From positions 18,754,744 to 18,818,743 of the forward strand of contig OX419759.1 in the NCBI GenBank assembly GCA_948567375.1: a stretch of 64,000 bases of DNA, read 5' to 3'. The position numbers and the translations under genes are program-made. Below, piece by piece: positions 35,761-45,097 of the stretch. Positions within the stretch are counted from its first letter, which is position 1. Each line of letters begins with the position of its first letter. This stretch comes from Lunularia cruciata. Taxonomy: Eukaryota; Streptophyta; Marchantiopsida; Lunulariales; Lunulariaceae. The notes beneath the pieces are model-generated. The model saw only the letters and a list, made by a program, of their open reading frames with translations. It was not told the DNA's origin and ran no database searches.

Positions 35761-37096
35761 AGGGGGAAATCGGGTGCAGGAACGTTGAGTGTTGGTGGTA
35801 TCTCCAAGCTCGGTGGATCGTGGTAGCTCGATTCAGGTTCTGTGTTTCCCTAGTGTGCAGAAGCTTGTTTAGTTGATGCAGATTTGGCAGTTAGGCGGAC
35901 GGTGTGCGGAAGCACTGGCCAAATTTTGAGCAAAGAAGGAGTAATTTTTGAGCAGTGTTGTGATTCTGAGCTCAGGAGGTGAAGGCAGGACCAATTTGCT
36001 GCGAGTTGGGCTCAGAAAGTGAAATTGAAGGTGGAGTTGGAAAGCTCTTCTCATGAAATTGTGATTTGGAAAAACCCGTTTTGTCAATTTGGCTCGAGTG
36101 GAAAGTTAGCGGGGGATTTGGCGGATATCCATCTTTAGGGTTTATGTCAGATTTTACATCAAATTTTGGGCCAGAATTGGAGGAGTTTCACTGTTTGGCC
36201 AGATTTGGAGAAGTTTTGCTAGTTTGGAGGACTTTTGTAGATTTGGAGAAGTTTTGCTAATTTTGGAGGAGGTTCAAAGTGGCAACAAGAAAGGCCTCAT
36301 TTGGCTGAATTTTGGCGTTTCAAGGCTTCGAGGCATAGGGCTGTGGGCCATGAGAGGCTACGAAGGCCTAGAAGGGCCAGCAAGCCAGCTTGCTGGCGTG
36401 AGGCTAGCTAGTTTAGTGTAGATCTTGGTCATTGGTTGGCAAAATCTGCCTTTCTTGCTAGATTGTGCGCAACAAGGTTTGACCCCTAGATCTCTTGTTC
36501 CTAGACTGGTGCCCTAGCCAACTGGTCCACCCTCACTTGTTGTCATAGTGACTGTGCCACTGTTATCTATACACATGTAGCTTTGGCTAGGAGAGGCAGT
36601 TTGATCCCATTCTTGGTGATCTTGGTAGCTTAAGACTTAGATACGAACTGCTCTTATGTCAAATGCCAAATGGTGGCAGAGTCAGTCCCGTGTTGTGTTA
36701 TGAGATGGAGGGTTTTCGTTTAGATTTCTTATGATTGGATCCCCTCTATTCTCTGCTTCTTGTTTGTGCACCACATTTGTGTGAGGTGCCTTGACTTTTG
36801 AGCGTTGGTGCTCTGGTGTGCTCTCGGTGGTGAGGCTGGAGTGATGACCAGTCAGACTACCTTTGTTTCTCTCCGGTGAGGCAGGAAGTGATGACCTGCA
36901 GACCGTGAGAGTGCGTGTTATGATGGCAGGTTACAGGTTGCCCTTCCCCTAGTGTAGTTATCTCGGTAGAGTTACATTAGTGGGTGGTGCTTAGTTGGTG
37001 TTGGCACGTGGTGGTGTTGGCACTCGGTGGGGTACTTGCGGTTGCAACTTGCGGTTGCAGTTGGTGGTTCGGGTTTGCTGTTGCAGTTACGTGGTC
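35761..37096 (+). other. D2 leader (untranslated)
   Basis: 1.3 kb without a convincing frame, conserved with D1. Includes the tRNA-like block (see next entry) and a terminal region rich in ggttgcagttg-type repeats before gag. Confidence 0.7.
36468..36540 (-). other. tRNA-like sequence in the D leader
   Basis: Read on the minus strand: an A-box-like GTGGACCAGTTGGCTAGG and, about 35 bases on, a B-box-like GGGGTCAAACC. The spacing resembles a tRNA gene without a clear anticodon stem or acceptor pairing. It is also present in D1 (about 18725-18800) and absent from D3. It may be a tRNA-derived SINE remnant captured in the leader. Confidence 0.4.
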
Positions 37097-38450
37097 ACGA
37101 CGGAGTTCTTTGGAGATTCCAAAGGAGTTAGCCCTGTAGTACGCAGTGGGTTTACTCGGAGTGGTGCTTGGTATCAGCCTGTATCTCAGGTCCCAGTGAG
37201 GGAGGAGATTGACTCTAAGTTGGAGTTTGACACAAGAGCTGATTCAATTGAGAGTGCACTTGGTATGTCCGCACGGTTGTTGTGGGACATGGACAAGATT
37301 TATGGGGCCTCCAAAGGCCCTAGGCGTTACTCTGGTACAATGGGTACCATTGAGTTGGATGACTTCATCCAATAGTTCGATAGTTGGTGTGATCTGTAGC
37401 AGATGCGGAACCCGACTTTGTTCACACCCTTCATGGCATGGAAGGGGTTGTTTCAGCACTTGGAGGGTCCACCGATGGATGATTACCATGAGTTCCGGAG
37501 AGTTCATTTGGAGGAGATTGAGTTATGGAGACAGTATTGGTCTCCACACTATGTCTCCATCACTTCAGGCTCGGTGGCTAGGAGTAGATCGGCTGTACCT
37601 ACGAGTTCTAGCTCGAGTAGTGTGGGTGGAGCTAGTGGAGGTGCACTAGCTGGAGATAGTGCTACTACGAGTAGAGGTACCGCTACAGGAGGTGGTGTGG
37701 TACCGGGGTTTAACCCCATGGTTGAGTTCTTCCTATGTTTGAGGCAGAACTACCGGGGAGTGCGGACTGACAAGTTGAGGAGCTTGCAGGAGTTCCAGTG
37801 GAAGGCTGGAGAGAGCCTACGCGAGGCATACACCCGCATGAGGCGGCTGATCAGTTTCACTCAGGGAGTTACTGAGGCCCAGGCAATCCAGTTTTGGTAT
37901 GGGATACTGGACAGGGAGTTGCGACGTAGAGTTCGTGATGCTACGTTGTTGCAGGCTACTTCGCCCACTTTGGCAGAAGTCTTTGGTTTGGCTGAGCGTA
38001 TTGAGCTCAACATGGTGGAGGAGAGAGTGGTGACATCTGGATTTGGTAGAGAGACCTCATCCACGATTGTGACTTCTTCTAGAGTGCAGCAGAGTGCACC
38101 ACGCCCAGTTGGTTTTCGAGGACAGGGTGGACAGCCCAGATCCTATGGAGCGAGTGGAGGGCCTAGTGGAGTTAGACCCTTACACTCATTTTCGGGTCAG
38201 CAGCAGCCAGTGAGTGGTGGTGTTGCTTGTTGGACTTGTGGTGGACCTCACCATAGGAGAGAGTGTACTCAGGGCAGCGGACCTGATACCTCTGGTGCAT
38301 CACAGCCAACATAGAGGCAGTGTGAGCATTGCCACAGATTTGGTCACACTTGTGACCGGTGTTTTGACCTACACCCGGAGTTACGGAGTGGTAGGGCTGC
38401 TATGGTAGGTAGTAGAGGAGCTCCAGTTCATGGAGGACGAGGTGGTAGAG
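37097..38450 (+). pseudogene. gag: D2 gag: capsid and double zinc knuckle
   Basis: First part of the polyprotein frame. The start is ACG ACG at 37097-37102 where D1 has ATG ATG. Capsid motifs: WRQYWSPHYVSI (37520s), FNPMVEFFLCLRQNYRGVRTD, then SLREAYTRMRRLI and FWYGILDREL, which fit Ty3-type Gag. Two knuckles: CWTCGGPHHRREC (38228-38266) and the canonical CEHCHRFGHTCDRC (38321-38362). In-frame stops at 37373 (TAG), 37397 (TAG) and 38312 (TAG). RNA packaging and particle assembly are the expected roles. Confidence 0.88.
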
Positions 38451-39260
38451 GTGGTGGTAGAGGATCTACACCTAGTAGGGGTGCGGTACCTGCCCTTACT
38501 TCTGACACAGCTATGGCTACTCGGATTGAGCAGTTGGAGCAGAGATTGGCTAGTATGGCTATTGCTCAGAGGAGATCAGATTTGGGTGCTGAGGCTTCCA
38601 CCTCATATGCTGGTGATAGAGATGCTTTGGACTTCATGTGCGGAGCAGCACAGGTGGATGCATCTGCAGCAGTGACTAGGAGTGCAGTATGTGCTCCAGA
38701 GCCTAGAGGAGCATCAGTGGAGTTGGACCCACAGAGAGGAGAGGTTGGGAGACAGGTCAGACTTCCCCAATCTTTCACGCTATCTGAGGCATTACAGACG
38801 ACATCCATGGTTCCTAGACGTCCCAATGCAGGTGTGGTAGGTGGTGATGGAGTACCTGATGGAGTACCTGCTAGTCAGCCACCTGCTACTACACAGACTG
38901 AGTCTAGCATGATGTTGGGGGCGGCTCAGCTGATTATGCGGCATCCTTTATTTTCAGCCAGTGACATGTTTACATTGGGAGTTGACCCAGCCCCAGTGTT
39001 CCGGTTGGCTGCCACGTTGTGTGAGAGTAGGGATGGTGTAGTTCCTACTACTAGAGCAGAGGTGGTTGGTAGTGGAGCTGACTTGGTTGAGGAGCATGGG
39101 ATCCGTTCAGCGACCAGTGGTTTATGGCAGGCAGCAGCGGCTAGACTGGAGGAGTTGCCAGCTAGACCGGCCTTTGAGAGAGCGCGGTTTACACCTGGTG
39201 TTGTCCTATTGGATAACCAGAGGGGGATCTTTCATTTAGTGGGACCTTCAGGGAAGGTCT
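38451..39260 (+). pseudogene. D2 polyprotein linker with coiled coil
   Basis: Continues the same frame for about 270 residues: a Gly/Arg/Ser-rich stretch, a short coiled coil (TRIEQLEQRLASMAIA), then a region I cannot assign up to the protease. Conserved in D1 and D3 by position and sequence. Probably a spacer or nucleocapsid tail. Confidence 0.7.
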
Positions 39261-39640
39261 ATACACCACAGAGAGTCTTGTTAGACTCTAGTGCACAACC
39301 CCTTATGTTGGGGAAGGCTGCAGTTGTTGGTCTGGAGTTACGGAAGACCGATGTGGAGAGGTGTCCATTTCAGATCTAGACATCTCTTGGTGGTAATTCA
39401 ACACAGTACATCACACGTGGAGAGCTTGTTGTCCAGGTTCAGCCTGGTCATCCAACTGATAGCTCGGTGGTGAGAGCTCAGGCTATTGCGACGATAGCTG
39501 AGTCATATGATGTGCTAGTTGGGGGAGCAGTGTTATACCCTATGGGTTTCAGCATTGACTATTGGGAGGAGACAGCCTCTTATAGACCTGGTTGGCAGTC
39601 AGGTGAGGGACGGGTATGTTGCCTACTAGTACGCTTCAGT
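39261..39640 (+). pseudogene. D2 aspartic protease
   Basis: Active-site run LLDSSAQPLMLG at 39278-39313 and second signature YDVLVGGAVL near 39507-39536 are the two halves of a retropepsin fold. The usual DSG or DTG triad reads DSS here and in D1; D3 has a Gly at that place, so the ancestral enzyme was probably canonical. A TAG at 39377-39379 interrupts the domain and is shared by D1, D2 and D3. It should cut the polyprotein. Confidence 0.75.
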
Positions 39641-39959
39641 AGTGGCAGTCTTGGCTCACTACAGTCTGGGACCATGGTAGCATCAGTTTTAGCTTTCAGC
39701 GGTGCAGTTACTTGGCCTGGTGACTTGTTGGAGGGAAACGCCCATGCAGAGGATACTCCAGTACCAGAGGAGATCACTCGACTTTGGAGTACGAGTGGGA
39801 TTGTTCCATCCACCTTGGATGTTCCATTGTGGAGTTCAGAGGAGGCATTGCAGCAGCATGCAGATCAATTGGTGCAGCAAGCTTGGAGTAGAGCCTTTGT
39901 ACCATCAGGGGATGAGCCTCCAGAGGCGATTCCTTTGACACCTCTGGATACCACATTCA

Positions 39960-40960
39960 TTGCTTGGCAGTATCTAGTAGAGGGGATATGTCTATTGGAG
40001 TTGTTTGGTGGGATCAGCACCAGACTAGCTGCGGTGTTACAGGCGGGTATCTGAGTACAGAGGTACTTGTATGTAGAGAGAGATGAGACTACTAGGCGAG
40101 TCTCTCTACATCATGTGGCACACTTGGCCTATCAGTATCCGGAGTTATTACCAATGTCAGCAGTCAGAGGTTACCAGAAGGCCTTACCAGGAGACATTTC
40201 CTTACTGGGGGTGCATGACCTAGAGAGACATGGGCTTGTTCACTTGGTGATTTCTGGATGGCCATGTCAGGGACATACATGTGCGGGCCACGGTTTGGGT
40301 CTTTAGGATCCTCATTCTGGTGTGTTTTGGGAGATGTTATGGATATTACGACATCTCCAGGTTCATCAGTCTGTTTCTCTAGCTTACCTTTTGGAGAACG
40401 TTCCTTTGTTGGGTGATTCTCGTACTAGAGTGGTGGCAAGTACACATCAGGTCCATTCATGGATGGGACCTGCTGTATTGTTAGATGCAGCCAGAGTGGG
40501 ATCACGGGCTCATCGTCTTCATCTTTGGTGGACAAACCTCTTACCCAGAGAGGTTCTATAGCGTAGTTATGATGGGATTCAGCGACTAGACCACATTCTT
40601 GTTGATGATATCTTGGATGATGGACGTCAGTCTCAGACAGTGGTAGTGGTTGATAGGTCACCTATGGCAGTGTTGAACCTAGTTGGACAGCCTAGAGCTG
40701 CATTTCCCACACTCATGAGTTTCCCAGGCTCTCATGCTTTTTGAGAGGGAGGACTTGGACTTGTTTGGGACTCACAGTTACAGCAGTTGGTGGAGCTCAA
40801 TGCTGATGAGAGAGAGCGGGCGATGGGTTTTTGCACCGGTATTACCGCTGTTCCAGCAGTGTTAGAGGCATCCAAGCGTTAGGTGTTAGGTCAGGCTATG
40901 GACCTGAACTATTTGACCTGGATTGTGAGCCTTGGTTTGGCAGAGCAGCGTAGGATGCGC
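39960..40960 (+). pseudogene. D2 DNMT3-like C5-cytosine DNA methyltransferase domain
   Basis: Motifs occur in the family order: I LLELFGGIS (39992-40018), II ERDE (about 40076), III DISLLGVHDL (about 40193), IV WPCQ with the catalytic Cys codon at 40265-40267, VI LLENV (Glu 40394-40396), VIII LLDAARVGSRAHRLHLWW (near 40475-40530), then ERERAMGF (near 40810) and KRxVLGQAMDLN near the end, which match motifs IX and X. The VIII region resembles the DNMT3 motif D-A-x-x-V-S-x-A-H-R-x-R-Y-F-W, so DNMT3/DRM kinship is more likely than DNMT1. It lies between protease and RT in one polyprotein. Stops: TGA 40052, TAG 40304, TAG 40559, TGA near 40742, TAG near 40880. Expected to methylate cytosine in DNA. 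Confidence 0.88.
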
Positions 40961-41320
40961 TTGATAGGCATCACCACTTGGACACTTGTGAGCCATATGC
41001 CTATCGAGACGATTCAGGCACATGCTGGGGGCGATGGACCGAGTGGACATGGTATTCTTGGGACACATCCAGTAGCTACTAGGGAGAGTGGTCTACTTGG
41101 AGTCCATCCAGGTGAGCGTGGGCTACTTGGATTACACCCTTGGTCCACATGGGATGCAGCCAGAGGACGTATGGAGCTTGCAGCCAGAGTGGAGGGAGTT
41201 TTTCACACAGAGGTTGGGACCTCTAGTGGTCGGGAGCATGACACCATTGCTCCCAAGGGCCCAGTGTAGCAGCCAATCAATACGTCTTCCACTCCTACTA
41301 CAGTTACAAAGGATACTTGG
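40961..41320 (+). pseudogene. D2 linker between DNMT and RT, with Gly-Leu-Leu-Gly repeats
   Basis: Same frame. Contains three G(I/L)LG(T/V/L)HP units (about 41052-41130), then a stretch rich in charged residues. Conserved in D1 and D3 with variations. No known domain recognised. TAG at 41267. Confidence 0.6.
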
Positions 41321-42300
41321 GAGCCAAATCTTGGACCCAAGCTTACTGGAGAGGAAAGACAGAGGGTTTGGAGGTTCTTGAGGAGTCACACGAGTTGTTT
41401 TGCCTTTAGTATGAAGGATTTGGGTGCTCTGAAGGGACCTGGTATACGGATTGAGCTGACTAGCGACACACTTGTTTTCCGACGTCCTTATCGATATAGT
41501 GATATGGAGAGGACATTGATTCAGAGCCGGAGTAGTGACCTTTTTGAGGCTGGTTTGGTGGAGATTTCACATGGAGAGTATGCATCAGTGACAGTGATGC
41601 CAGCCAAGAAGGATATGCATGGCAACTATACAGATAGGTGGATATGTGGAGATTACCGTCCTATCAACCGATAGACCAGGGCTGATCGGTATGCCATGCC
41701 TACACCAAAGGAGATTTTTGATGCAATTGGGCATGCAAAGGTCTTCAGTACTTTGGATCTTTGAGTGGGATATCATCAGTTGCCGATCAGGGAGGAGGAT
41801 AAGTCCAAGACAACATTTTGGGCTATTGATCCTCATGGCAAGGATGTGTTATATCAGTGGAGGTTCTTACCATTTGGGTTGAAGAATGCTCCCGCTGAGT
41901 TCCAAAGGGTCATGGATAGGATCCTAGCTGGATTGGATTTTGCTCGGTGCTATATTGATGACATTTTGGTTTATAGCACTACTGTGGAGGAGCATGAGCA
42001 ACAATTGTTGGAGGTGTTTGAGAGGTTGAGATCTCATGGACTCAAACTACATCCTGGGAAGTGTAGGTTCTTCCACGAGTAGGTTGAATATTTGGGTCAC
42101 ACTATCTACTCCGGAGGACTTGGTGTTCAGCAGACCAAGGTGGAGGCTATTGCACGTATTCCTCAGCCTACAGATGTGAGCAGAGTGCGAGCATTCCTTG
42201 GGTTGGCAAACTTCTATCGCCGCTATGTTAGAGGATTTAGTGCCATTGCCAAGGCCTTGACAAAGCTGACCAAGCTTACATAGGAGTGGTGTTGGGGAGA
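41321..42300 (+). pseudogene. D2 reverse transcriptase
   Basis: Ty3-type RT: MPAKKD, ICGDYRPIN, MPTPKEIFDAIG, FSTLDL, WRFLPFGLKNAPAEFQRVMD, the catalytic YIDD at 41951-41962, LKLHPGKCRF, VEYLGH and FLGLANFYRRYVR. All core palm residues visible are present. Stops: TAG 41672, TGA 41762 (in LDL.GYHQ where Arg or Ser is expected), TAG 42078, TAG 42281. Confidence 0.92.
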
Positions 42301-42940
42301 TGAGCAGGAGAGAGCTTTTGTAGAGCTCAAGGAGAGGTTGACATCTGCTCCTATTTTGAGGAGACCGATCAGGGGATGACCATTTCAGGTTCACACTGAT
42401 TGGAGTATGTTGGGGCTTGGAGCGGTGCTCACCCAGCATGATGATGAGGAGAAGGAGTTTGTGGTGGCCTATGCTAGTCACTCCAACAATTCAGCGGAGG
42501 CAAAGTATAGTTCATATGAGGGAGAGTGCTTGGCAGCAGTTTGGGCAGTAGCACATTTCCGATGTTACCTATTTGGTTACCCTTTCACTCTCATCACTGA
42601 TCATCAGCCGCTGAAGTGGTTGATGGAGTCCGACAAGCTTTCATGGAAGCTTGCACGATGGGCTCTGATTTTACAGGAGTATGATTTCACGGTTGTTCAT
42701 AGACCTAGAGTGGTGAACCGTGATGCAGATGGGTTGAGTAGAAACCCATGTCCCAGCCAGCAAGATCAGACCGGAGCACGTTGGCATGGTGAGACAGATG
42801 AGGAGATGGTGCCAGGTTGGCATGCATCGGCCTTTCTGTGTATATTTGCAGAGACTTTGGTGGTATCTCTCTCAGCGCATACAGGAGGAGTTATTGAGGT
42901 CACAGATCCAGAGAGTGAAGATATTGGTACAGTTTAGCGA
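42301..42940 (+). pseudogene. D2 RNase H and linker
   Basis: HTDWSMLGLGAVL supplies the first catalytic Asp (42398-42400); YEGECLAAVWAV the Glu; LITDHQPLKWL the next Asp; ADGLSRNP closes the domain. A linker of about 60 residues leads to the integrase. Stop TGA at about 42377 and TAG at 42935. Confidence 0.9.
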
Positions 42941-43960
42941 GACATTCATGATGATGTCTTAGTGATGGACTATCTTCGCACTGGTGTTGTGGGTGGCACG
43001 GTTGGGGCCAAGGAGAGAGACCGTGTTCTTCAGTGAGCCAAACGGTTCAGATTGGAGGGTAGACACCTTTTGCGTGTATGGGAGGATGGTAGAGTGCGAG
43101 TAGTACCACTTCCATCACAGAGACCACAGTTGGTCCGTCATGCTCATGAGGAGCTAGGACATTTTGGAGTAAAGCGTACATATAGTTTACTCCAGAGTCA
43201 TTATTGGTGGCGCGGTATGCAGACCGAGGTACAATAGTTTGTTGCCAGATGTGTGGTTTGTGACCGAGTTAGAGCATCATTCAATGCTCCTACGCCACAG
43301 TTACACCCATTACCTATCATGGGATTGGGTTACCGTTGGAGTTTGGACTTCACCGGCCTTTACCGCTGACTGTGAGACATCATTGGTATGTTTTGGTGAT
43401 GGTGGAGCACTTCTCCAAGTGGATTGAGTTGGTGGCACTTCCTAACAAGTCTAGTGAAGGGACAGCTTACTCGTTCCTGGATCGAGTTCTTAGTCATTTT
43501 GGTGCACCAGCTGAGGTTTTGACTGATCAGGGTACAGAGTTCTTGGGAGAGTTTCAGGTCTTGTGTGACAAGGCTTTGATTGATCATCATACTACATCCC
43601 AAGATCACCCTGAGGTAGATGGCTTAGCAGAGAGAGTGGTTCAAATGGTGAAGAGAGGATTGCAAAAGTATGGTTTGCAAAGAGGCCACTTGGGAGATTG
43701 GGATCTCCAATTACCTTGGTTGGCCATGGGCTATTGGTTCAGCCGGCAAGCCTCCTTAGCATCCTTCTCTCCATACTTTCTACTCTATGGACAAGATCCA
43801 AATTTACCTGCAGCCATTTGTTGAGATGCTACTAGGACTAGGATGACCCCGATGTATGGATGAGTGCATGTTCTCAACGGGCAGAGATCTTTCGGAGAGT
43901 GATGCCGATGGCCTTTGAGAACTTGGCGATTGCTCAGCATAGAGATACTTTACGCTATGC
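42941..43960 (+). pseudogene. D2 integrase
   Basis: HHCC zinc motif: RHAHEELGHFG ... CVVC (43136-43263). Catalytic core: Asp in SLDF (near 43345), Asp in TDQGTEF (near 43523), Glu in the DGLAERVV run (near 43628). A 1-base loss near 43355 shifts the frame, and a 10-base loss near 43835 shifts it again. Integrases of this family cut the terminal TG/CA ends and make a 5-bp duplication, as seen for D1. Confidence 0.9.
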
Positions 43961-44370
43961 TACCATTCGAGGAGGAGGTTATAGATCCTAGATCCGTCAA
44001 TTTCATCCAGGCGACTATGTATATCTACAGCAGACAGCACCGACGACACTTGATGTTTCTACAGGCCGCACTATCTTGAGAGTGCATGAGGTTTTGCCAT
44101 CTGGAGTCCTTGTGTTAGAAGGACATGATGGTGTTGTTTGGAAGGATCATGTGCGCAATCGTGCACCATGCCACCTTCCAAACATTGATGGTACTATGGA
44201 CCCAAGCTTGGCACTTGTACGTGCAGGCTTGAGGTGTATGTTATGTGGCTCTTCTGGTGGAGCTCCTATGTTAGTGTGTGATAGCTGTTCGAGAGGTTGA
44301 CATATGGCATGTATGACTCCTCCCCTCACGGTGGTTCCTCAAGGACAGTGGTTATGTCCTAGATGTACTT
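43961..44370 (+). pseudogene. D2 integrase tail and PHD finger
   Basis: An SH3-like tail (VYLQQTAP, TILRVHEVLPSGVLVLEG) is followed by a PHD finger at 44235-44366 with C4HC3 ligands CMLC ... CDSC ... HMAC ... CPRC. The usual Trp two residues before the third cluster's Cys pair is a TGA here but Trp in D1. The finger ends the polyprotein a few codons before a TGA. PHD fingers of this form read the N-terminus or Lys4 of histone H3, so it may guide insertion the way chromodomains do. The inferred target is not testable from sequence. Confidence 0.87.
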
Positions 44371-44530
44371 GACCTATAGCTAGTTCATTCTTTATATGGT
44401 ATAGATTGCAGACAGGCGACTAACAATGGGGCTCCATAGCACCCGGCCTCCTGATCTTTGCCCATTAGAGGGTATACCATATACTTAGAGTAGATGGCTA
44501 TCTGGAGTTAGAGGGACCTAACCGCCAGCT
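44371..44530 (+). other. D2 3' untranslated region
   Basis: 160 bp without frame between the polyprotein end and the purine tract, conserved in D1 (26580-26740). Confidence 0.55.
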
Positions 44531-44540
44531 AGGGGGGCGA
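44531..44540 (+). other. Polypurine tract of D2
   Basis: aggggggcga directly before B1. B2 has no such tract before it, which shows that B1, not A2, follows the plus-strand primer. Confidence 0.7.
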
Positions 44541-44648
44541 TTGTGGCACTTTAGAGTCTATGTATGACTTATGTGTGAGTTGTGCTTTTATAGTGTATGA
44601 TGTTGATAGCAATGTATGTTGTGCAGCAATGTATATACGCACGACAGC
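44541..44648 (+). repeat. D2 repeat B1
   Basis: 108 bp from ttgtggcacttt to cgcacgacagc. It matches B2 at 45098-45203 with a few differences. Its end and the start of A2 form the palindrome GACAGCTGTC. Confidence 0.9.
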
Positions 44649-45097
44649 TGTCACGCCATTTGTAGTTCCGCATCTAGATGCTCGGACACTGGAGTTCCAG
44701 TGATGGTAGTTAGAGTTATTCTAGCAATTTCTCAAGGACTACTTTCCAACGGTTGGATTTTGTGTTTGGGGTACTGACTTCACGGTGGGGCCCACCGTCA
44801 CTTTGCACCATTTGCACCGTCGAGTGTGATGTCAGCGGGACCGTTAGGGTTTCAGGGCTAGCTCGAGTCCAAGGGGTATAGTTTTGAAGTGAGCTCTAGA
44901 GAGCTCACTTCTCTGATGTTGAGCCTTCGAGCTCCTGGCTATGGTGGACAAAGGCCGGCGAGCGTCACCTGGATTCTCTATGCTTGAGTGGGTGTGGCTT
45001 GACTGTAATCAGTGCCCAGTTGTTGGCAGTTTATAGAGTGACAGATCAAGTACTGATCTGAGTTGAGTTGAGTTGAGAGTGTTAAGCAATCTGATTA
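44649..45097 (+). repeat. D2 repeat A2
   Basis: 449 bp, TGTCACGCC to CTGATTA, the partner of A1. Holds the same 17-bp palindrome at 44782-44798. A2 plus B2 together make a TGTC...GACA unit of 555 bp that has the look of a full LTR. Confidence 0.9.

Noticed and set aside
39960-40960. The methyltransferase as a bacterial contaminant or restriction-modification gene
   Set aside because: It is in frame with protease and RT, occurs in three element copies with the same stops pattern and flanks, and resembles DNMT3 in the motif VIII region.
37097-44370. Alternative genetic code or general TAG readthrough
   Set aside because: Stops differ between copies and TGA is also frequent; decay by C-to-T change is simpler. 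Only the shared TAG at 39377 was kept as a question.
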